From Blasia pusilla (lineage: Eukaryota > Marchantiophyta > Marchantiopsida > Blasiales), in contig CM114271.1 of the NCBI GenBank assembly GCA_050084515.1, positions 37,138,001-37,202,000 on the forward strand: DNA of 64,000 nucleotides, given 5' to 3'. The notes beneath the pieces are model-generated. The model was not told the DNA's origin. It saw only the letters and a program-made list of their open reading frames with translations, and did not search any database. Positions 1 through 12,465 of this stretch are shown piece after piece; position 1 is the first letter of the stretch, and each line of letters starts with the position of its first letter. A program made the translations under genes and the position numbers.

Positions 1-356
1 AACACAGTCAGATTCTCCCAAACGCTAGTCGTGTTCCAAACTGATTCTTACCTCTTTGGCAACCACCTCCCAAGACTCAACTCATCTCAAGTCTCGGCTC
101 GCGTTTGGTCTAGGTTTCCTGGTCGCGACCACTAACGCATGAAATGCACAACTCTGTTCTGCGTTTTGTCTCTTAGACTTTTCCAAGAGAGTCTTCCAAA
201 CGCCTCTCCAAAGCGCAAACCTCGCAACGTGAGTTCCTTTGAGTTCTGAAGTTTCGCTTGGCGCGTATTTGGTGTTGTTTGGTTATGAGGGTCGCGACAC
301 ATGCACACTGACGTTCAGCAGTTTGTTGCCATGTGCATGATGTGTGATCGAGTCTG
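1..356. other. Unassigned flank left of Gypsy-1
   Basis: No gene, repeat or domain is recognisable here. The segment ends where similarity to the second Gypsy copy (near 35525) begins, so the boundary near 356 is probably a truncation or insertion breakpoint of Gypsy-1. The short open frames on the minus strand have no family signature. Confidence 0.4.
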
Positions 357-1466
357 AGCATCATTCAATGCTCCGACTCCACAGTTGCATCCATTATCGA
401 TCATGGGCCTAGGGTATAGATGGAATTTGGATTTTGCAGGACCTTTGCCTTTGACGGAGCGTCACAATCGTTATGTGTTGGTGATGGTCGAGCACTTCTT
501 GAAGTGGATCGAGTTGGTTGCATTTCCTGACAAAGCGAGTGAGGGAGTAGCTTATGCCTTCCTTGACAGAGTGTTGAGTCATTATGGCACACCGGCTGAG
601 GTGTTGACAGACCATGGTACCGAGTTTCGCGGTGAGTTCCAGGCCTTGTGTGATCAGGCGCTGATCAATCACCGCACGACTTTGTGAGATCATCCCGAGG
701 TGGATGGATTAGCATAGAGAGTTGTGCAGACGGTGAAGAGGGGTCTACACAAGTATGGCTTGCAGAGAGGTCAACTAGGAGATTGGGACCTCCAGTTTCC
801 GTGGTTGGTGATGGGATACAGATTCAGCAGGCATGCATCCTTAGCATCTTTTTCATCGTACTTGCTACTTTATGGCCGAGAGCCAGATTTACCAATGGCC
901 ATTTTTCAAGATGCTGGTGAGGTGCTGGACCGTGATGACCCAGATGTATGGATGTGAGCATGTTCTCAGAGGGCTGAGTTGTTCCGGAGAGTGATGTCAA
1001 TGGCGTTCAAGAACTTGGCGATTGCGCATCATTGGAATACGTTGAGGTATGTGACTTTTCGGAGTGGTGGTTATCGACCAACTATCTGGAGGTTTCATCA
1101 GGGAGATTATGTCTACTTGCAGCAGACGGCATCGACGATATTGGATGTGACTACACGGCGCACTATCCTGAGAGTGCGTGACGTTTTGCCATCAAATGTT
1201 CTCTTGCTGGAGGGACGCGATGGTATGGTATGGAAGGACCATGTGCGTAATTGTGCGTCATGTCACCTTCCTAACATTGATGGTACAGTAGATCCGAGCT
1301 CAGTAGTAGCTCTTGCAGGCTTCCGTTGTATGTTGTGTGGTTCTGCTCGTGGTGCGGCCACGATGCTAGTCTGTGATGGATGTTCACGAGGTTGGCATAT
1401 GGCATGTGTGACGCCACCTCTCATTAGGGTTCCTCGGGGACGATGGATGTGTTTTAGATGTACATA
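357..1466 (+). pseudogene. Gypsy-1 integrase C-terminal part with PHD finger
   Basis: This is the 3' part of a Ty3/Gypsy pol gene. It shows the integrase core: first catalytic Asp in the WNLDFAGPL motif near 425, second Asp in LTDHGTEF near 605, then the segment that normally carries the catalytic Glu near 700-720. In the usual motif HPxxDGLAERV the Glu codon is here a TAG stop, so the core is dead as read. Another stop is at about 955. The C-terminal domain runs from 979 and ends in an intact PHD finger. There is no chromodomain. Everything upstream (gag, protease, reverse transcriptase) is missing. The same order occurs in Gypsy-2 (35380-36585). Integrase would insert element cDNA into the genome. 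Confidence 0.88.
1327..1464 (+). other. PHD zinc finger at the end of Gypsy-1 integrase
   Basis: The last 46 residues before the pol stop codon form a complete C4-H-C3 zinc finger. It has a CxxC pair at residues 117/120 of the local frame starting at 979, CDGC at 132-135, His 140 and Cys 143 in GWHMAC, and a final CFRC pair at 158/161. The GWH signature is typical of PHD fingers, which bind histone H3 tails. In plant chromoviruses this place is usually held by a chromodomain, so a role in steering integration to certain chromatin is a reasonable inference. Confidence 0.85.
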
Positions 1467-1639
1467 GCGGAGATACTAGGTAGGTTTTGAGTCCGACTTT
1501 TTCTATGACATGGATGACAGGAAGGCACCTAACGATGGGGCCACATGAGCACCCGGCCTTTCTGCTCTTAGCGTCCTAGAGATGTATGTTGTGGTAGGTA
1601 GGGATAGATGGCTATCTGGAGTTAGAGGAACCTAACCAC

Positions 1640-2000
1640 CAGTTAGGGGGACGATTGGAGATATTTTGGTACTTCTTGCCTCTGTGTATGGATGCCATGA
1701 GTTAGCATGGGATTGTGTGTGTTTATGAGTGTGTGTTCGATGACAGCAATGTATGTTGTGAAGCGATGTGTATGCGCACGACATGGGCCCAATGCAGATC
1801 TGACGTAAGCCAGTGTGGGCTTAGGGCGGGCTACAAGCGGGCCGATTCTTTCCTGGCTCCCTTAATCTGAGCCCTAGGGTTTGGGAAAAATCCGAGCAAA
1901 GGACCCATTGGGCATATCCGTCCCATGGACGGTCATATCCACTTCCATGCAACCGTGGTCCAATTAAACCCCAAAGCTAACTTCTCAATCCATCACATGC
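1640..2000 (+). repeat. Gypsy-1 polypurine tract and putative 3' LTR start
   Basis: The sequence ttagggggacg at 1643-1653 aligns with ttagggggggag at 36736-36747 in Gypsy-2, each preceded by a similar 3' untranslated stretch (cctaacc). This is the polypurine tract that primes plus-strand synthesis, and the LTR should start just after it. A stretch near 1740-1785 (gcgcacgacat) still resembles the Gypsy-2 LTR. The right end of the LTR is unclear. Confidence 0.55.
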
Positions 2001-3560
2001 CCTTGGTTCACCCCCATGGTTCCCAAGATGGAGTTCAAGTTCCAAACACCCTTGGAGACCCTCCCCCTTAGATGTAGTTCTAGAATCCCCACCCCGTCCC
2101 TACTATTAAGAAAGTCCTCTTGGGCCACTCCTTATGGCCTTCAATTCAACTGTCATTTTGATAGTTTGGGAATGGCTTCTAGATCTTTGCTCATGCATTT
2201 TTTTGGAATTTTTATGTGTCAGAATCGTCTTCCTAGAGCCTTTCCCACACCACCTTATTCATCCCAAACATACATTGGGTCTAGCCGTTATGACCTCAAA
2301 CATGGAGAACCTCCAAACGCATAATCAAGTTCCCAGCCAAGTTGCACTCCCCTTTCCATCCAACTCTTGTGGAACTTGTGCTCTTCTCAAGTCCTACTTA
2401 AAGTTTGATCTTGTTCTCCTAGGTCACGATCTTCCTCATTTTAAGGCATCCATCAAGGCTCAAGTCTTACTCATAAGACTCTAACGCGATGCCCAGCAGG
2501 TCCCCTTCCTATGTTTTTTTTTTCACCCATGTTGCCCACACGGGCTCTAGATGCAAGTACGGGTGCCGGCGAGATCGAAAGGGTATGCATGTTACAAGCC
2601 CTTACCATGTCTGCATCGGGCCCACTTTCCTGCTACCAGTGCAGGCCCTAATCTTGTCCTCTATGGGTCTTGCAGGCCTTGTGCAGGCTCTGCAGCCCGC
2701 TCTCTGCGGGCTAGTTTGGACCGGGAAGGCTCAATGTAGGCATGGTGACGGGTCAATACATGACTCTCCGGGCTCGATATGGGCTACAGAGCTGTTAGTG
2801 AGAATGTGCAATGGATCGCTAGATTATGTGCAAGCTGGTTGAGTACAGGTCTACGTTGCGGGCAGGGCGGACCCGGATGCAAATTCGGGCCGCACAAACC
2901 CAAGCACGCAAGGATATGTCCATCCCTATGACAAATATAAGTCTGCAGACAATAAATTTGTCTTTGTAAAATCTTGCTAGCCATTAGACACATGAAATGC
3001 GGGTCCAAGCTTCAAGGTGAATTTGGGGAGCGAAGAGTTGCTTAAACTACAAGAAGCCTCCGCCAAGCTATCTTGATGGATAACGAGTCAAACTCTAATT
3101 CACAGGTCGTGAACCATGTTTGATTTAAGGGCCAAAATCAAGGGCTCGAGGGGGGAAATGAAAAAGGTGGCGTTCCCCTAGAGATCCCCCATAAGTACAT
3201 ATAGGGTGGACACTCTCCCTCTCTACTCACTCAAGTCGTTGAACTAAGAACTAACCATGACGTGTGTTTGTACGTGTTTCCGGTTTGAGTTGAGGGACAC
3301 ATCTTGAGGAATGAACCGATGTGCTTTGGTTAAGGCAAACAACTTGGAGAGATTGGTCAAGGCTTGGGGAAGAGGCTTCCTACGAACACGGTACGCACTT
3401 GGGGAGACTCAACCCAATTAGCCCTTGGCGGCTTCTTGGCTACCTACGGAATGCGCAACCGGTTGAGTCTTTCAGACTCAATCTAAATCTTTGGCACTCA
3501 ATCTTAGTCTTCTGCTTGCAAAGCTCCAATGCCAAGAGTGCTTCGTTGTGAAGCTAGGTG
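2001..3560. other. No recognisable gene
   Basis: Only short open frames without family signatures are present. Part of this stretch may still be Gypsy-1 LTR or older transposon debris. I see no RNA gene. Confidence 0.4.
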
Positions 3561-3564
3561 GAGT

Positions 3565-3721
3565 AGAGAAGAGACACTACAACAATTTGACTCTCACAAG
3601 GCCATATCTCAATTATGCAGTTGGTTTTCTCAACCAGCTTATGCAATCACCACTAAAGTCCCATCTTCATGCAGTGAAGCGTATTTGTGAGCATGTGACG
3701 TTCACTATTCAGTTTGGTTTC

Positions 3722-3722
<1 letters not shown>
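3565..3722 (+). pseudogene. Copia reverse transcriptase fragment
   Basis: The frame from about 3491 reads LTLTRPYLNYAVGFLNQ followed by QSPLKSHLHAVKRI. This is the well-known end region of Ty1/Copia reverse transcriptase (usual form TRPDLxYAVxxLSQFMxxP, then HWxAxKRILRYLKGT). Only about 50 residues remain. The fragment runs straight into a GATA microsatellite, so it is a dead relic. Confidence 0.75.

Positions 3723-3783
<61 letters not shown>
3723..3783 (+). repeat. GATA microsatellite
   Basis: About fifteen uninterrupted copies of the tetranucleotide GATA, ending in degenerate gataaataaat. It directly follows the Copia fragment. Confidence 0.97.
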
Positions 3784-3785
<2 letters not shown>

Positions 3786-4285
3786 ATAAATCGATCTAGA
3801 CTAGGCACAAAACGCCCTTGAAACGATATCATCTTGCGTTATATCTATTTAGATTTGGAAGTGATATGTTGAGTTGGGATTTAAAGACACATCCCTATGC
3901 AACGAAAGGGTAGGGAATTTTTTTAACAAAGAAGAGTTGTTTTCCCAAAGTAGGTTGGTGGAATAAAAGGTTTCCCAAATGAAGCAAGGGAGCACAGTAT
4001 GGGATTATAATACAAGGTGTGGGTTTATTAAGGAGGAGGGAGGAAAGGGCAATGATATTTTTTTTTCAAAATGTTGGTGACGGGAATGTTTTTCCCCAAA
4101 GTGAAGAGGGCGAAAGATTTGTTAAGGAAGGGAGTGGAGCTAAGGAAAAGAGGAGGGATTCACGTTTTCCAAATGAATAAATGTAGTTTTGTTTTCCAAC
4201 TAAGATACAAGGAAAGGAAATTGCACTCACTACATGAGGTGAGACGAAATGTTTTCAAAGAAAATAAATGAAAGGAAATGTTTGT

Positions 4286-4317
4286 CCCCATCTTCTTAAG
4301 AAATTAAGAAGATGGGG
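4286..4317. repeat. Perfect inverted repeat, 14-bp arms
   Basis: Arm ccccatcttcttaa at 4286-4299, loop gaaa, and exact complementary arm at 4304-4317. No flanking gene explains it; a terminator role is unlikely in nuclear DNA. It may be a footprint of a small transposon. Confidence 0.9.
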
Positions 4318-5133
4318 GAAAAAATGTAGTTATTCAAAATGAAAATTTTGTTCAGAGTGAACATAGAGATTTTTTTGATGTCTTTAAAATCTAGTCTTTC
4401 GTAGAAGATCCCTCCTTAAGTTATCATTCCCTCTTCAGTGTGATTTTATTAATGCTTGATTATTTATCTCACTCACCATTGTCAAAGTCTAAGGAGCAAT
4501 AGCTAGAGAAGATTATTTTGATTTACCGCACTTAGTTGTCTCGATCTCGTCCTTTACTAGACAATGGATAGGGATTCCTTGTAGCCATGCACGTGCTTGA
4601 GTGACCAGCAAAGTTTATCGACAAAAGTATTTAAGTCTCCATGGAAATATGGCCGAGTAAACTACAAGATTCTCTTTCGCCATTATGTGGTTATCCTCGT
4701 GAGAAACCACTAGTAAGGGGTCCGTGCATCGCACAGGCTATAAAACAACTTTTGGTAGTGTAAAGGTAAGGGGCTAATGATTTTGTACATAAATTCAAAT
4801 TGTCTTGCTATCCACTGCATGTGAAAGATTTTCTTGTTGTCCAATTGCCACATGTCGTATTTGCAAATCAAAAAAACATTCCCATAATAATATATATTTA
4901 GGCACACATATTAATTTAATTGCAAACTAGAGCAGAACGATTGGTAAAGTTGAGAGGTCATATCCCTCTCATATCCTAGACTCATGTAGCAATAGACCAT
5001 TACGCTCTAGTAGTACCCGTGCACTGTTGCTGCGGAAGTAGAACCGAGCGGCTGGCACCGAACATGACAGGTATAGGTTTTTCCATGGACGGAACGGCAA
5101 TTCCCAGTCAAAGCAATGGAGTAACAGCCGATC

Positions 5134-5337
5134 TCATGTAAACGTTAAGTGAATTAGACAATTCACTCGGCCTTTATGTCAGTGTTCAGTGTGTTTGACA
5201 ATTGTCATCTATGTTATCCACGTGATGGAGAATTAGCTGCTCATGTAAAAGCTAAGTGAATTAGACAATTCTCACGGCCTTTACGTGAGTGTTTACTTGA
5301 GTGCTTGACAATTCTCATCTATGTTATCCGCGGGATG
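5134..5337. repeat. Two-unit direct repeat, period 107 bp
   Basis: Both units begin tcatgtaaa and share agtgaattagacaattc, the word cggcctttatg or cggcctttacg, and catctatgttatcc. The units have diverged by substitutions and small indels, so the duplication is not recent. Confidence 0.8.
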
Positions 5338-7169
5338 CGACGGATCACCTTTACGACTCAAGACACTCGTTTCCGTTTTCAATCCATGAGGCCGAGCGTT
5401 GCGCAGCCCTGTTTGCCTACTAGTGACCAGAATTCTTCAGAGAAATTGTGAAGTTCAAGACACATTCTTCATTATTGAAGTTGTAAAATGTTGGAATACC
5501 GTTCAGGATTGAAGCTCTTCCCACCTGAAGTCGATGCGTTGAGGGGCTTATTCAGAAAAGGTTATAATTTCTTGAAAGACTAGAAGCAAATGATTCATTA
5601 CGATCCTTCTTTTCAGATGTACTTTTACCCTTGTGGAAAATCTTGTTTACTTACTTTAAGAAGACATTTTGTGTCGGGGAGTTCATGACAAACACCGGAT
5701 ATAAAGCATGAAAAACACGATGAATCATGCATAAACATGTCCAAAAAGCTGCTTCAATGAAAATTGCTTTGGAACTTTAAACAAGACTGGCTGCAGGATT
5801 GGTGTCTTCCACCAGACTTGTGCCCATGTGAAGTAGCAAACAGTACATAAAATTTGAGGATGACAATCAGTCCAAAACGGCAGTCCCATGATAAGGTCTC
5901 AAAATTGGAAGGCCTAAAGGTGCTCGAGTAACTTGAAATCACTTAGGTCTCACCTTTTCCATTTTACTGTTCCCCATGCTTAGCCATGACCTTCTTTACA
6001 GATGAAAACATAGTAATTCAGCTTATTCAAATTGTAGTCCAAGAAGTGGAGTACCTGCTCCCTTCAAATGAATATCCAGAAGACATGCAAATTTCAGTTA
6101 AGAAGCAACTTCCCACCTATACTACTCGTGAGATTAAGAGATTAAGAACGACTCAAACTCTAGCTTTCCGAGGGGAGAACTCCATAAGGAGTGATCTCTC
6201 ATATTCTAGTACGGAAAAAAGGTGTCAGGGTCGACAGAATACAGTGCTCTGTTTCACCTTTTCTGGGCTTCCACATCAGTTAATATAACAGCAAAGCATC
6301 CACCCAAAATCAGGGGCCTTGGGGGAGATGATTGTGCATCCTACCACAGGTTATAGTATGGGAAAAATACCTCCCTTACTCTGCAGTTCTATGGACTGGA
6401 ACTTCCAAACGGTGTAGGAGTGAAACAGGAACCTAGGTCTAACTGGCTATTGCAGGTACCGTGCTCCCCAAAGCCAATCAAAAGCAAGCAAACAATGCAT
6501 TTCCATATTTTGTCAGTATCTTTTCTCAAATTGAATTGTAGATTTACATTTTGGATCCAAATGCATTACAACGCAACCCATAGACTTCTGATAATCATTT
6601 GTAGTGGAAATTACCACGTTTCTCCAAGAAAATCAGCGAACAAATCTTTCCTGTAGTACAAGTATCCGATAGTTATCTGAGAGAGTTTGAATGCTTAGAA
6701 CTGTCCAATGAAACTTTACACTTAATAATATACACACAAATATCAGTATAATATTCCTAAGATAAATAAATAGGCTCGTGTAATAGAGAGGTAAAACTAA
6801 TTGGATGCTGCAACTACTGGTTTTTCAATCCAAATTTGAACATTTAAAATTGGAGCAAATAAAAACACAGATCCCCCTTGCAGCTCTTACTGGTACGCAA
6901 ATGAAGTGTGATAAGACAAGGATATGGACAAGGATTGCTCCTTGTAGACGACATGAGCATTCCCTGTGCATCAATTTTCATGCAGCCCAGGTCTTGCCAC
7001 CAAACTCTTGATTGCTCAAAGAGCATCACACCTCACAAGTTGAAGGAGCCAATAAGTAACTAGATTTTACCATTAGAAGCCTCGGAAAATCTCTTGAACT
7101 CAGAGTGCTAACCTTGAGACCAGAACCGTGGGCATAACGTCCTGGTGTATGCTGGGATGACTTCCAGAA

Positions 7170-9208
7170 TCAAGAACGGCAACCGCGCAACAGAATGCCA
7201 CCGCAGAAGAAGGCAATGGTCATGTAGATCAGAATAACAAACAGACATGTCAAAGACGCCCTGTTACACAAGAAACGCAGTCTGGTCAGGACACCTTAAG
7301 GGTGATTCTAGGATGGGCGAATATATTATGACATCACATCTTTGCGGGGATCTGCAATGCCTGCCTCAAGCCCCTTTCTGGAGTAACAGTATCAAAACAA
7401 AAATGTACACCTATACAGGAATGTAAGAGGCAGAAACAACATTTTCCTTTACAACCTAAAATTTATTCAAGACTTCACCAAAGTGCTGTGACAAAAACAA
7501 CCCTGAAGGAATTGCAACCATAGAAGCGCATACATGAGCTTGGCATTTTTTATCCAAAGAGCATGACGAAGCCGTCTTGACTGCTTCTTCAGTCTAAAGG
7601 TGCTGTCATGTATGGTCGCAGTTTTGTCCACTAGCAACTCTATCCTGTCTCCTCTTTCCAAGACCTTGTCAATATTTTCCACCATGGCTGCACGAACCTG
7701 CATTTCAAAGGACAAAACTACCAGTTAGACCATTACACATCTTCTAGCCTCTTGACCATACTGGATCTAGTTTCAAGCAATGGTGAGAAAGGTTACAAAT
7801 GTCAGGAAGAAAGGAGTAGGAAAGAAAGACTAAATAAGGAGGAAAGCTTTCAGAGACTGTTGGTCCTTACCACACAGACAGTGAGAGGGTGGAGTTTCCA
7901 GGTAATACCCAAGAAACTCTTTACAACAGAATCTACCTTCCATGACTATGGAACATAAAAATACTATTGATAGGTGCAATAGGTTTGTGTAGTGAATCTA
8001 GGCCACTGAACTTGAAGACCAATTTTGGTGATTACGCTTTAGGGATTTTGCTTGGGTTCCCATCCTTCTCTTTGTGTAATTTGAGTGAATAGCCCCAATC
8101 CTGAACTTAAAAGGGAAGATCGATGCAGATGGCAAGGCCAAAAATCAAATTTTCGTCCAGCAAGAGAACCACTGACAATGTGACACATTGTGTCACAAAA
8201 CTAAACCGGAAAAATATGCACCGTGATCTCCATTTCTCATTTGCTACAACTGTTGCAAGTATGTCTCAAAAGTTTCGCACAGATGATGCAAGAAATTCCA
8301 TGCACAATCACCGTAGTTCTAACCATTTCATGCGAAAGCAAATGAACTAATTAGCTTACCCATTCACCAGGGATACTTGAGGGAGAAAGTGCAGTCCAAA
8401 AGAGTGAATTGAAACAATCCACCAGAAAATGTAAGTTGACACATATGAGGAGAGAGTTTTGACTCAATTCTGTGTCAATCCAGTTGAAGCCTAAGGGCAG
8501 GCTTACCTCTGCAATCTCTCCCTTCACCCTGTTTATCGTGTCAGCATTAGGATTGCTGGAAAAGTATTCCATCTGCTGGTGTAAAACCCTGGAAAATTCG
8601 TCATTCATAGCATAAGCAAGAGCATTCTGTGCTGTCCGCCCATAAGTCTTATTGAAGCGCATCTGAATATCATCAAGATAAGCGAATGGAATTCTCCCTG
8701 CAGCACATGACGGTAATAATGGTCACTTCTCAACGACGAATCTAGTTCAGGAAGGGAATGCAACATGCTTCCAGAGTTCTAAGGGAAAAAAAATTAATAG
8801 GAAGTGTTTCCAGAGAAGTGCTATTAAAGATAGTCCTAATAAATGTGTGTATACAACTACACATGTACCACTTGTGATGCATGGGATTTTTCTATTCATA
8901 AAATACTGCGTACAAAATTTAGTACCAAACGAAAGAGAGCTCAACTTTAGTGAGCAATGGGCAACTAGTGAGTTGGAGAATAGCAACCTACTTCCAAACG
9001 TGTCATTTGCCATGCACAGGAAAGTAAAACCCTCGGCTTTCATGATATGGAATATATGTCGGTCCTGGGAAAAGGAAACACGACTGTCTCCACTGGTGGT
9101 TAATTTCTCCAAAATTCGACGTGCCACGGTGCTTGCGTTTCCTGATGCAGCACTGAATTCAGCAAGCACCACCGTACCTCGCGCGACGAGAGAATACAAA
9201 ATAGTCAT
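7170..9208 (-). CDS. VAMP72: R-SNARE, VAMP72-type vesicle-associated membrane protein
   Basis: A longin-type v-SNARE that drives fusion of secretory or endosomal vesicles with target membranes by pairing with Q-SNAREs. Four coding exons were read on the minus strand: 9208-8992, 8697-8507, 7697-7534 and 7260-7170. All have GT/AG borders and matching phases, giving 220 aa; plant VAMP72 proteins are close to this length. The N-terminal longin domain spans about residues 1-120 (start MTILYSLVARGTVVLAEF). The SNARE motif follows (NIDKVLERGDRIELLVDKT) with the zero-layer Arg at residue 151. A C-terminal membrane anchor at about 194-215 (LTCLFVILIYMTIAFF) is followed by a short basic tail. The start is the Met after the exon border near 9217; a longer upstream frame is intron read-through. 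The family is certain; the subfamily member is not. It is tandem with ORC6, same strand. Confidence 0.93.
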
Positions 9209-10660
9209 CTTGACGGCCTGCACACTTCTGCTTACAGAGTAAGTCAAGCCCACTTGTGAGAATTTCTGTACATGACTTGAGAAAGAAACCCTCGACTCTT
9301 CATCCTGTCAGTCTAATGGTCCCAAATGAAATTTCGTAGACCATCGGTTGCTGTCGTTGCTTCCCGAAATTCCATAAAACTTTTAAGCATGGAAAAGAGG
9401 TGTGGTTCTTGAAAAGAAGATGGAATGTGGATCGGTGCTTAGCCTGACGGTTTGGGACCTACTATACCCTCACTGCCGGAGCTAGACGTCGAACCTCACT
9501 TCCTTCAATCCACCCTCTCGCAAAAGACTAGAAATCTTGAGCAAACGACATCATTAATTCTTCAAGACTGATGCCATTTCCAGGGCACTGTTGTTGAATC
9601 TCAACCCAGTTGCACTTTGAACCCGCTTAAATTTGAGCCGGAACAACAATCTCCACTGCAAGGAAGACTAACACCGGATCTAGCGGCCACTATTAATCCT
9701 TCTAGAGGCGTAAACACAAGTGCTGATCGGACAGGGAATCCGGGTGACCAACACTTTCAAGAGAAACCTGCGAAGACGGAACTAGATTGAATGAACGATT
9801 CCAGATTATTCAAGGTTTAGAGATTAATCTCAAAGAATCATGAAGATCCTATTTCCAATTACACCACAAACGGGGGGCAACTGGAGTAAGGGCTGGAGGG
9901 TGCCTGCCTTGGCAACAATCGCTCGCTAATGTGGAAGCGGCACTTCTCGTCCAGCCAACACCAGGCAACTAGTCGAGCACGCGGCAGAATCAGGGAAGAA
10001 CTTTCCCTACGGATTGAGCGTCAAGAGAGGCAATACCCATTGATCTGCAAAAATCCGCGAAAGAAACTCAGCTCGGGTAAAGGTTAAAGGCGGTTGAACC
10101 GAACAACAGCATTAAGCAAACACTCCTCCTTTTCTCTACCTCCCACCAAAATTTCTTACGATGATGACGAACGACAACTGTGGCGAGAAGGTGAACACGA
10201 ACAATCTTCACCTAATTGAAGACGTACGCAGGACGGACAGACAGTGAGCACCCGCAGCTTCTTCGGGACGCGCACGGTTTCCCGGAACAAGAGAAAACAC
10301 ACAGAAAATTCAGGGGATCGATCCGGGAAATAATGGAAATCTGGATGAAGAAGCGGGCGACCGTGAACCCCGAAGGTGAAAAGAGATTGGAAGCGGGTCG
10401 TCTGTAGACAATTGATGGCAAGGAGAGCGCACACACAGGCTCGCTCGAGCAATCGACGGGGAAAGGACCTAAGGGGGTTTGAAGACTCTCCCAGAAAAAG
10501 CGCGCTGGGAGCGGGAATTGTCAGAAGGACGCGCGGGGGCAATTCCCGCCGTCTCCAGGAAGGGCGGGGGGGGAGCTGCCTGTCGGCGGACGTGAAAACA
10601 GTAGGTCCCCACTCACCGGCGTCGTGACTCAAAAGAAGGCGCATTGCCGGGAATTACACT
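9209..10660 (-). promoter_or_regulatory. VAMP gene 5' leader and upstream region
   Basis: A splice acceptor lies 9 bases before the start codon (gtgtgcag then gccgtcaag), so the 5' untranslated region contains an intron. The GC-rich stretch at about 10180-10640 is the likely first exon and core promoter. Open frames seen there in other frames lack any family signature. Confidence 0.5.
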
Positions 10661-12465
10661 TCCTCATCGCCGTTGGCTGCGTTCACGGCTGCCCACCTGG
10701 CGGGTTACCGAGGGGATCACTTGCGACGAACAGTACCGGAACACTTGTCATATTATATGTTCTCCACCTCTGCCCATGTGTACCATCCCATACGCTTCCC
10801 CATATTTGACTGCCTGGCTCGTTTAGGGTGCCTCGTTGGGCCGGACTCCCGAGTGCTAGAGAGCGAACGAACGATCGACTTTTCAGTGGCCGTACAAGAG
10901 TTCAACTCTTGTTCAGTAAGGTTAGTTGGCTCAGGAAGTGATTCGATCACACCTCCTGTCTCCGCAGTCCCACCCTGATATTCGCAGGAGATGGACGCTA
11001 ATGACGGAGCCGGATAACACGACTCCAGTTTCCGCGGCTGCGCTGTGATATTGCCGAATGAGGCGTTTGCACTTTGATGTTCGCTAGGAGATGCAATCCC
11101 AATGTTCAGGTTCCTTGGCGTAGGCCAATTACGAATTCGGTACAAATAGTAATTCGGGAGAGAAAAATGCTCGAACAGTTTTGTATAGTGTGTCCGTGAA
11201 GAGATGAACGATGCTGCATACAAATTCCATCTTTTCTTCATTACCATGAAATGTGAAACAATTTCTTACTGCCCACTTCAACAAATCAAGAAAGCACTCC
11301 CGTTTAGATGTAGCGCTTCGTAGGCAGAGAGGGATGGTAATCAGGAGGAAGGCAGCCCACGGGTTCCTATCGTGGACATTGATCGCTTCCGGAGTTTAAT
11401 CGTGTTGGTCGTTGATTGACTCACTGATATATCGTCAGTGACTTAGGCCATTCAGCTGGTACGAGAAGGGCGTACACCTGAGTCGTTTCATTGCCTACAA
11501 TGGAGTGTGGACTCCGGCTTTCGACCGTCCCAAGGGATCCATGGCTAGTCATCTTCAATTTCGGGGAGATGCATAAGAGCATTCTTGCCGGTCCGGAGAA
11601 CTTCGGCGTTTCCGTTTCGGGAGCGCAATTTCAGTGATCAAGCGGGCGGTTTCTCGGACCGTTGCCTTAGTTGCCTGCTTTTGGGATCAACATTTCAGGT
11701 CGGCAGGAGACGGGAAAAGTATGGGAATTAGTTAGTCCACATGCTGGATTCCAAGAGAGTTGAAGAACCAAGCCCAGTTGAAGAACATCCCTCCTTCAAG
11801 AAAATGAGCACAGATATCTTTTCTCCAAGAAGTTGAATGCCTTAAGGGTAACTCCGTAACTGGCCTCTACGGCATTTGTCGACAGCAGAAGCCTAAAAAA
11901 TCGCTTTTTTATATTCACATGACGTCCACTAGTTGCAACGTCTCGTCGGAATGGCAAATGACACTCTTCATGTGGAAGTTTTCTACAGAAATTTTCATTA
12001 ACGTTTCCACTCCTATACCCTTAGAAAGTCCTTACATTTTCTAATAGTAAACGCCCAAACTACAGCTGTAGTACACCTCTACCGGAACAGGTAAATAGAG
12101 GCATCCAATATGTATGTCCCGTCGTTCCCAGGTAACTCGGACATAAACTCTCGACACCGAAGACACCACCGCTCCAGACACACATTTCGCCACTTCTTCC
12201 GCGGCCTCACTTCACTACTTCCTCGATCAGTTGTGAATAGATACAAAAATGTTCACTTTGGTGGTCTGGTGAAAGAAGTGTTCAAGCACAAAATATAATG
12301 CGCCATCATTACATGTGTTTCCGTGGCAGGAATCGAAAGGTTTTCTTTTCCCTGGGTTTCGGGCCGGTCACTGCACTCCACGGCGCCACCGGCTACAATA
12401 AAGCCGAAGTTTACTGTAATGGACTTCAAGTCTCAGTGGAGGAAACCGGTACTGGGTACAGATGT
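10661..12465. other. Intergenic region between ORC6 and VAMP genes
   Basis: It should hold the ORC6 3' untranslated region and the distal VAMP promoter. A stretch at about 11150-11260 resembles 16175-16290 (gatgctgcatacaaa / gatgatgcatacaaa context). No gene is recognised. Confidence 0.4.

Larger units (their letters stand above)
3793..7169. other. Intergenic region downstream of the VAMP gene
   Basis: No gene family is recognisable. It contains a perfect hairpin (4286-4317) and a 107-bp direct repeat (5134-5337). The part next to 7169 should hold the 3' untranslated region of the minus-strand VAMP gene. Confidence 0.4.

Noticed and set aside
4219-4232. Left CACTA terminus at an actcacta word
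   Set aside because: Too far away (44 kb), no subterminal tagttgta repeats next to it, and the following bases do not match the right terminus.
7467-7533. Extension of the VAMP third exon to a stop at 7467
   Set aside because: It gives a poor membrane anchor. A donor at 7533 joined to the exon at 7260-7170 gives a typical hydrophobic anchor and correct phase.
10156-10644. Minus-strand frame of 162 codons upstream of VAMP
   Set aside because: No family signature, GC-rich, lies where the untranslated first exon and promoter are expected.
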